Shown here: piece after piece, positions 1 through 8,521 of the stretch
Numbering within the stretch: position 1 is the stretch's first letter
Layout: each line of letters begins with the position of its first letter
Assembly (NCBI RefSeq): GCF_000212735.1
Contig: NC_015510.1
Location: forward strand, 3,560,315 to 3,624,314
DNA length: 64,000 bases
Source of the DNA: Haliscomenobacter hydrossis DSM 1100
GTDB lineage: Bacteria; Bacteroidota; Bacteroidia; Chitinophagales; Saprospiraceae
Direction of reading: 5' to 3'
The notes under the pieces: generated by a model
The model's input: only the letters and a program-made list of their open reading frames with translations
What the model was told of the DNA's origin: nothing
Database searches by the model: none
Program-made: the position numbers and the translations under genes

Positions 1-2922
1 AGCAGCTATGTAAGATTTGGGTAGTTTTGAAAAGTCTTCTCGATATAATTTTTGAAAATACAAATGGGGTTTGATTTTTATTTTTTCACCAAGGGTAATG
101 AATGAAGTTTTATCAATAGCTACATTGTCTCCATCTCCCCGCTTCCAAAGCACTTTGGTAAGAATTAGTTGATAGGCGTCTTTTTCACTCTTTTCAGCTT
201 TGATTTTCACCTTCTTAAGGTAATGAGCTTCTGTCAAAGCATCTAAAACAGCAGTCATGAACAAGCTGTAACTATTGCTATCTAGGGAAGCAGTACCCGC
301 TTCTCTATATTCATGTTTTATAAATCGCGCTAAGCGACTTAATGGCCCGATACTCTGGATAAAAGTTTCTCTTGTTGCCTTGTCTGCACCTTGTACTGAA
401 AGGAAATTGGGGGCATCTAGCCGCTCTCCTTTGTCCAGCGACCACAGTTTTTCTTTATTCAACTGTTGATTCAATTCACTTTCAATTCTCAACCTATTTT
501 CATAACGGAGCATGTCATAATCTACTGCATACATGTTTCTAAAATAATTCAGGACCTGCAAAATAAAATCCTTTCTTTTTTCAGGGGCCCAGTCTTTTAA
601 TAAATCAATTTGATTCCAGAGTGTATCATCGGCAGCATCTTTTTCAATATTTTTGTAGGTGATTTCTAAAAGTGCTGTCTGCTCAAGATTCGGCAGAATG
701 TATCGCCAACCCCTTTTTAAATCCTGAATTATACGATAGGTTATATAGTTTCTTAAAGCTTCAAGATTATCTTCATCTGGCCGAGCTGGGTTGGGAGCTG
801 GATTAGTGGCATAATCATTTTCTGGGAGGTTTAATGCCTCCTGAACTTTAAATATCAGGTCAGAGATTCTAAGGGGTTCAGCACTATCTCGTAAGACCTT
901 TTCAATGGCAGATCGAAGATGAACCACTTGAATAAAGTCGTTAAAATGGCCAGCTTGTAAGGATGCGTCCTGTCTGTTATCGGTAAAGCTCATCAATTTT
1001 TGCTCTTTTAGGCCTTTACCATGCTTGTATAATGCCAATAAAGTTTGTAGCGTAATCAATGTTGTTGAGGTAGAACGACCTTCATTGCCTAATGAAATCA
1101 GCTTTGTTTTTTCGCTGAGTTTGGGTTCTAAATAAATCAAACCACAAGTTGGGTCATAAATTAATGGAGCAGGCATAAACCAAGCTTTCTCTCCACCATT
1201 TGGAGTATCAGCAAAAGAACCATCTTTGTGGACATATATCTCTTTGGGTAAAAGCAACTCTTTAGCTGATCCAATTTTCTCACCAGATTTATTTTTCCAG
1301 GCTGATGGCAATAAGTCAATGTACTCAGTGATATCGAGTGGATAGCCTTTGTCAAAAAGTATGTAGCCATCTTTGTAATCATTCTGTAAACGGTCTTTAA
1401 CTTTTTTGACTTTGTCACCATCATTAGCCTTTAAATCATCCTCGTTCTTGGGGTTTTGGTTCTCATTAAAATCTCGGAAAACAAGTTTCGATGCTGTAAA
1501 ATCTTTTCTCACACAAATGAATTCTTCTCCGCTGATCCGGCTAAAAACGGTTTGGAAAACAGGAACTTCTTGCCGACTTTCGGGTAGTTTTACAAATGGA
1601 TTGGGCTCTAATGTGACATGTCTTTGGGCTGCATTTTCAAGAGTCACATAAACATAACCAGTTTGAGAAATGAACTGGTGCAATTTGAAGGGTAGAATCG
1701 TATCTTTTTTCTTTTCAGTCGCACTCGTGATGTTTAAGGATTCGGCCCAAATAAGAACCTCAATTATTTTTTGCTCACACTGAGATTCGATTACTCCAGT
1801 TTCAGCAGAAAGCTCAGCCGCAATAGTTTTTAATGATTTGGGGGAATTTCTTCTTTTATTCTCACCTTCAGTTCTAACTGCTATCGTTCTTTCCAACCAA
1901 ATGGCAATGTAATTTTCAAGGATAGCTTTGGGTGATTTGTCCCAGATCTCTGAATTTAACGCATCTTTTAGCTCTGTTGGAGATGGAATAACTTCATTCG
2001 TGGAATAGGTGAGCGATTCAGTAATTACATTTTCAGGAAAAAAGGTAGCATCAAAAAACCTTGTAGCGACTTTCGCGACTTCGTTTTTCTGTTCTTCAAT
2101 TGTACCTGTTGCCATTGTTGCAGAGGTGCCAATGCAAATAATGTTTTTGTTTTTTGCTGCTGCTTTTATCCTTCTATTGAGCAAAGAAACATCCGCGCCT
2201 TGTCGGCCTTTGTACACATGCAATTCATCAAATACCAAATACTCAAGATTGTCCAGAAATGATTTCCTCAAATTTTCATCTGCTTTTCTAACCATTAAGA
2301 GTTCTAGCATCATGTAGTTGGTAAGCAAAATGTCAGGCGGGTTTGCAATGACCTTTTCTCTGTAATCTTGTTTTTCCTGACCTGTGTACTTTGCAAAAGT
2401 AAATGGTAAACTGTGGCCTGTCCGTTTTCTGAAATTCTCCTCAAAACCCATAAGGGCGGTTTCCTGTGAATTGATCAGAGCATTTAAAGGATAGACGATA
2501 ATCGCTTTGATGCCAGGCTTATTAGGGTTTTTAAACAAGTGATTAAAAATGGTAGAGATATAGGTTAAGCTTTTCCCTGAGCCAGTTCCAGATGTTACTA
2601 CGAACCCCTTTCCTTCATTACCTTTTATGATTGCTTCTGTTTGATGCTTGTAAATTGACCACGAATTACCTGTTTCATCATAAAAAATATTATTAAAATC
2701 TCTAGCTAAGATGCCAGCATCTATCAGATTTTCAACCTTGCCGCCTGATTCAAAAGAAGGGTTAAATTGAATCAAAGGTTCAGGATATAAGCTGCCTGAG
2801 TCAAAATCTCTCTTTACAGTTTCGAGAATTCTATTGTCAGCGATATTGATAAAGCTATCGATATACAACTTGTAATCGCTAAGTATGTCCTTGTGTAAAT
2901 CGAAAATATTTTTAGGTTCCAT
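1..2922 (-). CDS. Large DEAD/DEAH-box (SF2) helicase, C-terminus outside window
   Basis: The reading frame is open from an ATG at 2922 to the window edge (974 residues, no stop seen), so the gene is partial. Motifs read on the minus strand are Walker A SGTGSGKS at about residues 111-118, a DEAH-like DELH at 232-235 and motif III GTSAT at 265-269. Near residue 640 is FTDNRQDASLQAGHFNDF, typical of the second helicase half in very large helicases carrying a DUF1998-type tail. Proteins of this build occur in DISARM (DrmA), Druantia (DruE) and Dpd loci and in the MrfA/Lhr repair group; the part visible does not separate these. An upstream ATG at 2933 follows an AGAGGAAAA stretch but reads Met-Val-stop, so 2922 is the usable start. 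The gene is AT-rich compared with the core genes to its right. Confidence 0.85.
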   Translation of the reverse strand, partial: MEPKNIFDLHKDILSDYKLYIDSFINIADNRILETVKRDFDSGSLYPEPLIQFNPSFESGGKVENLIDAGILARDFNNIFYDETGNSWSIYKHQTEAIIKGNEGKGFVVTSGTGSGKSLTYISTIFNHLFKNPNKPGIKAIIVYPLNALINSQETALMGFEENFRKRTGHSLPFTFAKYTGQEKQDYREKVIANPPDILLTNYMMLELLMVRKADENLRKSFLDNLEYLVFDELHVYKGRQGADVSLLNRRIKAAAKNKNIICIGTSATMATGTIEEQKNEVAKVATRFFDATFFPENVITESLTYSTNEVIPSPTELKDALNSEIWDKSPKAILENYIAIWLERTIAVRTEGENKRRNSPKSLKTIAAELSAETGVIESQCEQKIIEVLIWAESLNITSATEKKKDTILPFKLHQFISQTGYVYVTLENAAQRHVTLEPNPFVKLPESRQEVPVFQTVFSRISGEEFICVRKDFTASKLVFRDFNENQNPKNEDDLKANDGDKVKKVKDRLQNDYKDGYILFDKGYPLDITEYIDLLPSAWKNKSGEKIGSAKELLLPKEIYVHKDGSFADTPNGGEKAWFMPAPLIYDPTCGLIYLEPKLSEKTKLISLGNEGRSTSTTLITLQTLLALYKHGKGLKEQKLMSFTDNRQDASLQAGHFNDFIQVVHLRSAIEKVLRDSAEPLRISDLIFKVQEALNLPENDYATNPAPNPARPDEDNLEALRNYITYRIIQDLKRGWRYILPNLEQTALLEITYKNIEKDAADDTLWNQIDLLKDWAPEKRKDFILQVLNYFRNMYAVDYDMLRYENRLRIESELNQQLNKEKLWSLDKGERLDAPNFLSVQGADKATRETFIQSIGPLSRLARFIKHEYREAGTASLDSNSYSLFMTAVLDALTEAHYLKKVKIKAEKSEKDAYQLILTKVLWKRGDGDNVAIDKTSFITLGEKIKIKPHLYFQKLYREDFSKLPKSYIAA

Positions 2923-3244
2923 GTCTAGACCATTAGCGTTTTCCTCTTTTTAGGTTGTTAGATTCTTAAGTCCCGACATCATTCATTTCCTCACACCAAG
3001 AGATGTCTTGATAAATCTCGGCTAATTTAGAAAATGAAAATGGTAAGTTAGAAAAAGATTCAGTAGCCACAATGCCAAGTTATCCTTTAAGGCAATACGA
3101 TATTTTATGGAAAAGGTTTCATTTTGCTTCTATTTCTTACATCCCATTCACGAGCTTCAAAACTGATTTAACTAGCAGATTGTAGTTTATTGCTCCGTCT
3201 ACAAGTATGAAGTCTTTTACTGCCCAACGAAAGCTGCGTTGGAC
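2923..3244. other. Gene-free AT-rich stretch
   Basis: About 320 bases between the helicase start and the Schlafen-type relic. I see no ORF with family resemblance, no tRNA and no strong hairpin. It may contain further decayed remains of the relic that follows, but none could be aligned by eye to the intact homologue at 31739-33070. Confidence 0.5.
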
Positions 3245-3490
3245 ATGAAGGATGATTTGCGTTTTCAGGATGAAATTCAAGAGCCTTTCTTATATTCCGT
3301 TTAGGCCAGATATTGTTACTGCATTCTTTAGAGCAGACCTTATCGAAGCTTGGGGAAGAAGTACGTTAAAAATGATCAGAAAATGTAAAAACGAAGTGCT
3401 TCTTACGCCTGTTTTTGATTGTGGTCAATCTGGCTTTAGGATCGAATTCAACCGAGCCATGGGGAAAAGTTCGGAAAAAATCATTGAAAC
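3245..3490 (+). pseudogene. Relic of AlbA_2/Schlafen-type ATP-binding protein
   Basis: Two blocks match the intact gene at 31739-33070 but lie in different frames. From 3248 the bases read KDDLRFQDEIQEPF, matching DDLRFQDEVHGSLF of the intact protein. From about 3294 a second frame reads IPFRPDIVTAFFRADLIEAW and onward, matching IPFNPDIATAFFRAGLIEAW. The roughly 100 residues between these blocks in the intact protein (the ATPase-like core) are missing here. The N-terminal AlbA_2 domain and the C-terminal winged helix are also absent. The remains are therefore a deleted, frameshifted copy. The apparent ORF starting at 3252 covers only the second block and is unlikely to be translated into anything functional. 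Confidence 0.8.
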
Positions 3491-3501
3491 CACTAATGGC
3501 T

Positions 3502-5418
3502 TCAATACCGTTCCCAATCCACCAATTCCATCCCCTGCTTGGCCAGGCTTTTTCCTTTGCGCTCCTGCGTACAATAGTTGATTTCACGCAGCAATTGGTA
3601 CTTGTCTTTTTCCTGACGCCACACGCCAGACCAATATTCTCGGTTGTTTAGGGTGTATACTTCGATGTCGTGGAGTTGTAAGCCTTGTGTATTCAACTCC
3701 GTATTTTTTTGCAAAAAAGCCTCACTGGTCAAGGATTTGAAAAAGGCATGGCTGTCATTTCCGGGAACAAATACGCCCGCCCATTGTCTTTTTTGACCAT
3801 TCCAATAGGTTTTAAAATCGGCCAGGCGTTGCCCTTTGCGGTTCAGTTCTTCGTATTTTTTCTGAAAAGGGTCGGCTTCCAAACCTACTACAAAAGTCGC
3901 CTTGGGTGCATTTTGCGCCACGACCCCCGCCCAGAGGCGACGATTGCTGGCAATATAGGTTTCTATATCGATCAAATGCGCGCCTGTTTTGGCCAGGGCA
4001 TTCACCTTTAATTGAAAACTATCCAGACTTTGATGGGTAATGAAATGGGCTTTGGAGGCATGTTGCTGGAATACACCATCCCAGCGGCGCACATTTTTTT
4101 TGTCGAGGTAAGAATCGGCATCGCTGAGGTTGTAGCCCAGGCTGCTCAAATGATTTGCCTCGGCTTGAAACTGTCGGGTTGCGTAGCCTTTGCGTACCAT
4201 TTGTGGCTGCGTTCCTTCTTGCCAGATACCCAGGTACCGATACCCTGATTTTGATTTTTCGTTGCAATTGCGCACATATTCTTGCTCTTCAACCTCCACG
4301 CCGAGCTCTTTTAATACTTTCAGCGCGATGAGTTCAGGTTCAGCCCATTCGGAATTGCACATCACACCCACCCCGATTTTTAGTTCAGGATACATGATGA
4401 AAATGGTTCGGGTTTTGTTTTGACTCCCGGCGTGCCCCACGCGTAAGGTTTTTCCTTCGCCCCTAACGTCAAACCCAAAAGCATAATCAGCGTCGGGTTG
4501 TTTGCTCCAGAGTTGTTCAAAACTCTCTTTGTTGAGCAATTTGTGTTCCATTAAGCCACGGATGTAATTGCCGAGGTCACCAATGGTAGATTGAAACCCA
4601 CCGCCCGATAGTTTCCAACTGATGTCGTCGTCACGGCGGGTTTGGATGTCGCAATCACTATCGAGGTAGTACCCAGATACTTCATTGGGGTTGTTGTTGA
4701 AGAGGTAATCCACTTCCAGGGTGTTCATCTCAAAGGGTTTACGAACCACTTCGTTGACCAAGCCGAGATAACCCAGCCCTACGCTGTTTTTGCCGATTTG
4801 ATCCAGGGTCGCTCCCGCCAGGATAAAACCAAAAGTTGAGTACAGGAAGCGCTCACCGGGTTGAAAATCGAGGGGGGCTTCCCGAAAAATGTCTACCGTA
4901 GCTTTGGCATTGAAGGTATCTCGCGAAGGATAACTCAACAATCGTTTGCTCCATTGGGGGTACAGCCGGTTCATTTCGGTGTAGTGTCCCAGTCCACTGC
5001 GGTTTTGGAGCAGGTATTTGAGCTTTACCATCGGGAAAGGGTATTCTGGAAGGTAGGTAGACACCGAGCTTTCCAGATCCAGCAATTTTTCTTCCTGGAG
5101 TTTAAAGGCTACCAATGAGGTGATGGACTTGGACATAGAAGCCCAACGAAAGACCGACTCGGTAGTAACCGGGCGCAAGGTCTCCCAATCTGCATACCCA
5201 AAACCTTTGGAATAGATTATTTTTTCATCGCGCACGACAGTAACTGCCATTCCAATGACTTCCTGTTCGCTGCGCTGCTGTTCGATTACAGTATCCAGGC
5301 GGAAAAACAGGCTACTGTCTCGATTGAAAAACCTTATTTGTGCGTTAAGTGAAAGGAAGCTGATGAAAACAAAGTAAAGCAGGAATGTGATTCTCGGGAA
5401 ATAATTAAGACAACTCAT
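3502..5418 (-). CDS. Secreted beta-lactamase-family serine hydrolase with C-terminal tandem repeats
   Basis: About 638 residues from the ATG at 5418. The longer frame to 5589 was rejected because 5418 begins a clear signal peptide (LLYFVFISFLSLNAQ) and sits behind a TACCTTTG box. Residues about 40-370 form a class C beta-lactamase/D-aminopeptidase-like domain with the SxxK motif as SMSK and a KTG-equivalent HAG in GHAGSQ. The C-terminal 240 residues hold about five repeats of roughly 45 residues with the pattern W-x-G-V-(F/W)-x(n)-F-x(5)-L-x(3)-G-x-(R/L)-L-x-D-x-(E/K)-x-Y, resembling Bacterial Tandem Repeat Domain 1. Such enzymes act on peptides, esters or cell-wall fragments outside the cytoplasm; the substrate cannot be told from sequence. 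It is transcribed divergently from the DUF3137 gene. Confidence 0.85.
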   Translation of the reverse strand: MSCLNYFPRITFLLYFVFISFLSLNAQIRFFNRDSSLFFRLDTVIEQQRSEQEVIGMAVTVVRDEKIIYSKGFGYADWETLRPVTTESVFRWASMSKSITSLVAFKLQEEKLLDLESSVSTYLPEYPFPMVKLKYLLQNRSGLGHYTEMNRLYPQWSKRLLSYPSRDTFNAKATVDIFREAPLDFQPGERFLYSTFGFILAGATLDQIGKNSVGLGYLGLVNEVVRKPFEMNTLEVDYLFNNNPNEVSGYYLDSDCDIQTRRDDDISWKLSGGGFQSTIGDLGNYIRGLMEHKLLNKESFEQLWSKQPDADYAFGFDVRGEGKTLRVGHAGSQNKTRTIFIMYPELKIGVGVMCNSEWAEPELIALKVLKELGVEVEEQEYVRNCNEKSKSGYRYLGIWQEGTQPQMVRKGYATRQFQAEANHLSSLGYNLSDADSYLDKKNVRRWDGVFQQHASKAHFITHQSLDSFQLKVNALAKTGAHLIDIETYIASNRRLWAGVVAQNAPKATFVVGLEADPFQKKYEELNRKGQRLADFKTYWNGQKRQWAGVFVPGNDSHAFFKSLTSEAFLQKNTELNTQGLQLHDIEVYTLNNREYWSGVWRQEKDKYQLLREINYCTQERKGKSLAKQGMELVDWERY

Positions 5419-5439
5419 TGTTCGTTTGCATTTTGAGGG

Positions 5440-5447
5440 CAAAGGTA
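5440..5447 (-). promoter_or_regulatory. Bacteroidota -7 box (TACCTTTG)
   Basis: Reverse complement reads TACCTTTG, an exact TAnnTTTG match, 22 bases before the hydrolase ATG at 5418. No good -33 TTG was found at the usual distance; the upstream DNA is the GTTGAAGC-type repeat. Confidence 0.5.
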
Positions 5448-5452
5448 CAAAA

Positions 5453-5492
5453 GAGTTGAGAAGTTGAAGCGTTGAAGCGTTGAGGGTTGAGA
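5453..5492 (+). repeat. Single-arm tandem word repeat (GTTGAGAA/GTTGAAGC)
   Basis: Five imperfect copies of a 7-9 base word beginning GTTGA lie between two divergent genes. No reverse-complement arm is visible nearby, so it is a half element of the family seen at 16471, 36236, 52651 and 59743. It lies between the two divergent promoters. Confidence 0.7.
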
Positions 5493-5518
5493 ACTTAGCC
5501 GTTTTCTTTTTAGCTTTG
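5487..5518 (+). promoter_or_regulatory. Bacteroidota promoter TTG-N21-TAGCTTTG
   Basis: TTG at 5487-5489 and TAGCTTTG at 5511-5518, 21 bases apart, match the -33/-7 consensus. The DUF3137 gene starts 24 bases after the -7 box. Confidence 0.6.
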
Positions 5519-5541
5519 ATCCTACACTTTGGGAATATTGT

Positions 5542-6468
5542 ATGCGACAACTCGATAAATTTAGGATCTATTACAACCATACCATCCATCCGGAATTGAT
5601 GCGGATGGAACGCAAACGGATTAGGTTGCTGCGCTTGTTGATTTTATCCGGTTTGTTGTTGTTGGGGGTCGTGTTGTTTGAATTTTATGTCAACATCCTC
5701 CTTTTTACACTGGTATTGGCCATTCCGATTGTGTTTTACTTGCTGTTTTTGAGTTACCGCATCCGTAAGTTTTTACAAACATTTAAGCCCAATGTGATGA
5801 AATTGGTGCTCAACTTTCTTCAAGAGGAACCCAATATTGGCCAATTGAAGTATGAGCCGGAGAGATCCATCCCTCAGAAAACATTTTTTGAAAGCAAACT
5901 CTTTGCCTGTAAACCCATCATTTTTGAAGGAGAAGATTTCATCAGTGGACGGGTCGGAGAAATGGACTTTGATTTGTGTGAACTGACGGTTGAGGAAGAA
6001 GCCACCGTGGGAACAGGATTGCAAAATGTATTCAAAGGTATTTTTTTGCATGCCATTTTTCCCGAAGAAACTTACGGACAGGTCGCCTGTTGGCCTCGGC
6101 ACCTCAAGCATTTTTTTCTGCGTTCGATCAAGGAATTTACCTGGCTGGATGCTTACAATATGGACGACGAAATCCTTTATGAGCCTTTTCGGGAAATGTT
6201 TGTAACTTATGCTTCCATGAATACACATGTGGCCGGTATTCTTTCTGAACCCATGCAAGAGTCCATTGTAGATTATTGCCACGCCACGGGAAAAGAACTG
6301 TATTTTTCCTTTTTGGGCAAACATATTTTCCTGGCCGTCACCGAGCCACGTGACATGATGGAACCCTACATTTGGAGATCCAACCTCAGTTTTGAACTCA
6401 TTCGTAGTTTTTTAGAAGACGTATCACTTTTATTGGCCATTGTTGAAGACTTTGATAAAACGCATTAA
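5542..6468 (+). CDS. DUF3137 family membrane protein
   Basis: A 308-residue protein. Two adjacent hydrophobic segments near residues 30-74 form a membrane hairpin, followed by a soluble domain of about 230 residues with the DUF3137 pattern (acidic stretch with VEEEATVGTG, then FKGIFLHAIFPE, and near the C-terminus SNLSFELIRSFLEDVSLLLAIVEDF). The function of DUF3137 is unknown. The stop codon is directly followed by the ATG of the TraB/GumN gene, so the two are almost certainly co-transcribed from the promoter at 5487-5518. Confidence 0.85.
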   Translation: MRQLDKFRIYYNHTIHPELMRMERKRIRLLRLLILSGLLLLGVVLFEFYVNILLFTLVLAIPIVFYLLFLSYRIRKFLQTFKPNVMKLVLNFLQEEPNIGQLKYEPERSIPQKTFFESKLFACKPIIFEGEDFISGRVGEMDFDLCELTVEEEATVGTGLQNVFKGIFLHAIFPEETYGQVACWPRHLKHFFLRSIKEFTWLDAYNMDDEILYEPFREMFVTYASMNTHVAGILSEPMQESIVDYCHATGKELYFSFLGKHIFLAVTEPRDMMEPYIWRSNLSFELIRSFLEDVSLLLAIVEDFDKTH

Positions 6469-7365
6469 ATGAAAAGAGCAATCACCGCTGTCATGTTGGT
6501 TTTGGGCTGCTGCTGGGTTTATGCCCAAAATGCTGCTGAACACATTCCTTTGGAAAAATCCTTGATGTGGGAAATCAAAGGAAAAAACCTCAATCAAGCC
6601 TCCTTTTTATATGGAACCATCCATATGATCGGGAAAAAGGATTTTTTCCTCACTGAGGGTACCAAAAAATCATTCGATCGGGCCAAACAGGTCACTTTTG
6701 AAATTGACATGGAAGAAATGAGCGACATCATGAGCCTAATCCCCTTGTTGATGCAATCGTTCATGAAAAACGATACCACCTTAAGTGATTTATTCAGCGT
6801 GGAGGATTATGCCCTCGTTGAAGCCCATTTTAAAAAAATCGGCCTTCCGTTGATGTTTTTGAACCGCATCAAACCCATGTTTTTGTCGGCAATGGACCCT
6901 AAAGCAATGGCTGGAGGCGATGGGCAAAAAGAAGACATTGTATCCTACGAAATGGAGTTTTTAGAAATGGCCCAGGCGCAAAAAAAACCGGTTGAAGGGC
7001 TGGAAACGGCGGCATTTCAGATGAGCATGTTCGACAGCATCCCCTACAAAGTACAGGCTCAAATGTTGCTTGAAAGCATCAAGGGAGGAGCAGAATCAAG
7101 TGACTCCCAATTTGATCAATTGGTTGAAATCTACAAGCAGCAGGACATTCAAGCCATGCAAGAGATGACTGCCGAAGACGGCCAAACCAGCAATTACACC
7201 GACCTGTTGTTGGTGAACCGCAATCGCAAATGGATCCCCGTTATGGAAAAAATGATGCTGGAACAATCCACTTTTTTTGCCGTGGGTGCCGGGCATCTCG
7301 GGGGGGCAAAAGGGGTAATTGCCTTATTGAGGGCCGCAGGTTACACGGTTGAGCCGGTCAAATGA
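6469..7365 (+). CDS. TraB/GumN family protein (putative exported metalloprotease)
   Basis: 298 residues beginning with a signal peptide (MLVLGCCWVYAQ). The family hallmarks are present: GTIHM at about residues 45-49, just after the conserved LMWEIKGKN strand, and the C-terminal GAGHLGG at about 270. In the Tiki/TraB/GumN clan these two His-containing motifs form a metal-dependent hydrolase site. The start codon abuts the previous stop (TAAATG), so there is no spacer. It is expected in the periplasm; substrate unknown. Confidence 0.88.
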   Translation: MKRAITAVMLVLGCCWVYAQNAAEHIPLEKSLMWEIKGKNLNQASFLYGTIHMIGKKDFFLTEGTKKSFDRAKQVTFEIDMEEMSDIMSLIPLLMQSFMKNDTTLSDLFSVEDYALVEAHFKKIGLPLMFLNRIKPMFLSAMDPKAMAGGDGQKEDIVSYEMEFLEMAQAQKKPVEGLETAAFQMSMFDSIPYKVQAQMLLESIKGGAESSDSQFDQLVEIYKQQDIQAMQEMTAEDGQTSNYTDLLLVNRNRKWIPVMEKMMLEQSTFFAVGAGHLGGAKGVIALLRAAGYTVEPVK

Positions 7366-7470
7366 TTGAGCAAAATCAATGTCTCTGCTGATTTCACTCA
7401 CTATCGCGTTTTTTTTCTGCGGGTAATTTGGGTTGTGAAACTAATTCAGGTTCAACAAAACAATGCAGCT

Positions 7471-8406
7471 ATGACCGCGATGAAAGAACAGGAAGTCAGC
7501 AGGCCAGCATCGAGCTCCTTGGAAGTCGATTATTTGTTGGTCGCTTTGGAAATGGGAAAAGCAGATGAGTCGGTGCTGCATTTTGTACATTTCCTGACCC
7601 AAACACTGCCCATTAAGGCGATTACCTTTGTGCACGTTTTGCCCAAAGTTGATTTGTTTTTCAATGATTTCACTCAAAACATGCAAAATCTGATCAAGAA
7701 CTACGGCCATCAGGACGAAGTACTTGATCAGATGCGCAATAAAGTGTCCTCATTTGTGGATGCCGAAAACGGGCCTCGCTTGCATTTTTCCATCCGGGAA
7801 GGCAATCCGTTGGAAGAGGTGTTGCAGGAGGCGCGGCTTTCCGGGGCAGACTTGCTCCTGGTGGGGCAACGTTCGGGTACAGGCAATCACGGGATTCTTG
7901 CCCGCAATTTGGTTCGAAAATCAGTTGGCAATACCCTGATCATTCCTGAACAAAGCCGGGCTCAACTCAAGACCATTGTGGTTCCGGTAGATTTTTCACC
8001 ACACTCGGTACGTGCACTTGAAACGGCCATCAACCTCAATCGAAGTTTGTCTGAAAAAGCCAAAATCATTTGTGTAAATATTTTTGAATTGCCTGCGGTG
8101 TTTTCCTACAAGGTTCGCCATTCTTATGAAGCGCTCAAACAAGTGATGGAAGAAGACCGGAAGGCCGCCTTTCAGGATTTCATCAATACCTATGCAAAAG
8201 AGGAGCCCAATGTTGAAATGGAGTTGATCGAGCAGGGGTATGGCAACGTTGGCCCTTATTTGCACCAATTCTGTGAAGACCGCCATGCCGATCTGATCGT
8301 ACTCGGTGCCAAAGGGCATTCAAAGGTTGAGTTGCTCCTCCTCGGTAGCGTTACCGAAAAATTATTGACCCTGAATCAAACCATATCCACTTTGGTGGTG
8401 AAATAG
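7471..8406 (+). CDS. Tandem-domain universal stress protein (UspA family)
   Basis: 311 residues from the ATG at 7471; a TTG at 7366 would add 35 residues with no domain match. Two UspA domains lie in series (about 20-165 and 170-311). The second ends with the ATP-binding signature G-x2-G-x9-G-S (GAKGHSKVELLLLGS), intact; the first has a looser version (GQRSGTGNHG...). Double-domain Usp proteins bind ATP and are induced in stress or growth arrest; the precise role is not predictable. It follows the TraB/GumN gene by about 105 bases. Confidence 0.88.
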   Translation: MTAMKEQEVSRPASSSLEVDYLLVALEMGKADESVLHFVHFLTQTLPIKAITFVHVLPKVDLFFNDFTQNMQNLIKNYGHQDEVLDQMRNKVSSFVDAENGPRLHFSIREGNPLEEVLQEARLSGADLLLVGQRSGTGNHGILARNLVRKSVGNTLIIPEQSRAQLKTIVVPVDFSPHSVRALETAINLNRSLSEKAKIICVNIFELPAVFSYKVRHSYEALKQVMEEDRKAAFQDFINTYAKEEPNVEMELIEQGYGNVGPYLHQFCEDRHADLIVLGAKGHSKVELLLLGSVTEKLLTLNQTISTLVVK

Positions 8407-8471
8407 CCGAAAAGTAGCCCCAAAAGCTCCTCTTATGATAGCGCAACATTCTATTCATAAAGTCTGGCAGG

Positions 8472-8503
8472 TTTGGTTTTTCAAATGGAAGCTCCTACTT
8501 TTG
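8472..8503 (+). promoter_or_regulatory. Bacteroidota promoter TTTG-N20-TACTTTTG
   Basis: TTTG at 8472-8475 and TACTTTTG at 8496-8503 with 20 bases between them: a full match to the -33/-7 consensus. It implies a transcript start near 8510, which favours the ATG at 8522 as the start of the next gene. Confidence 0.7.
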
Positions 8504-8521
8504 CGCATGAAAATCGATACC

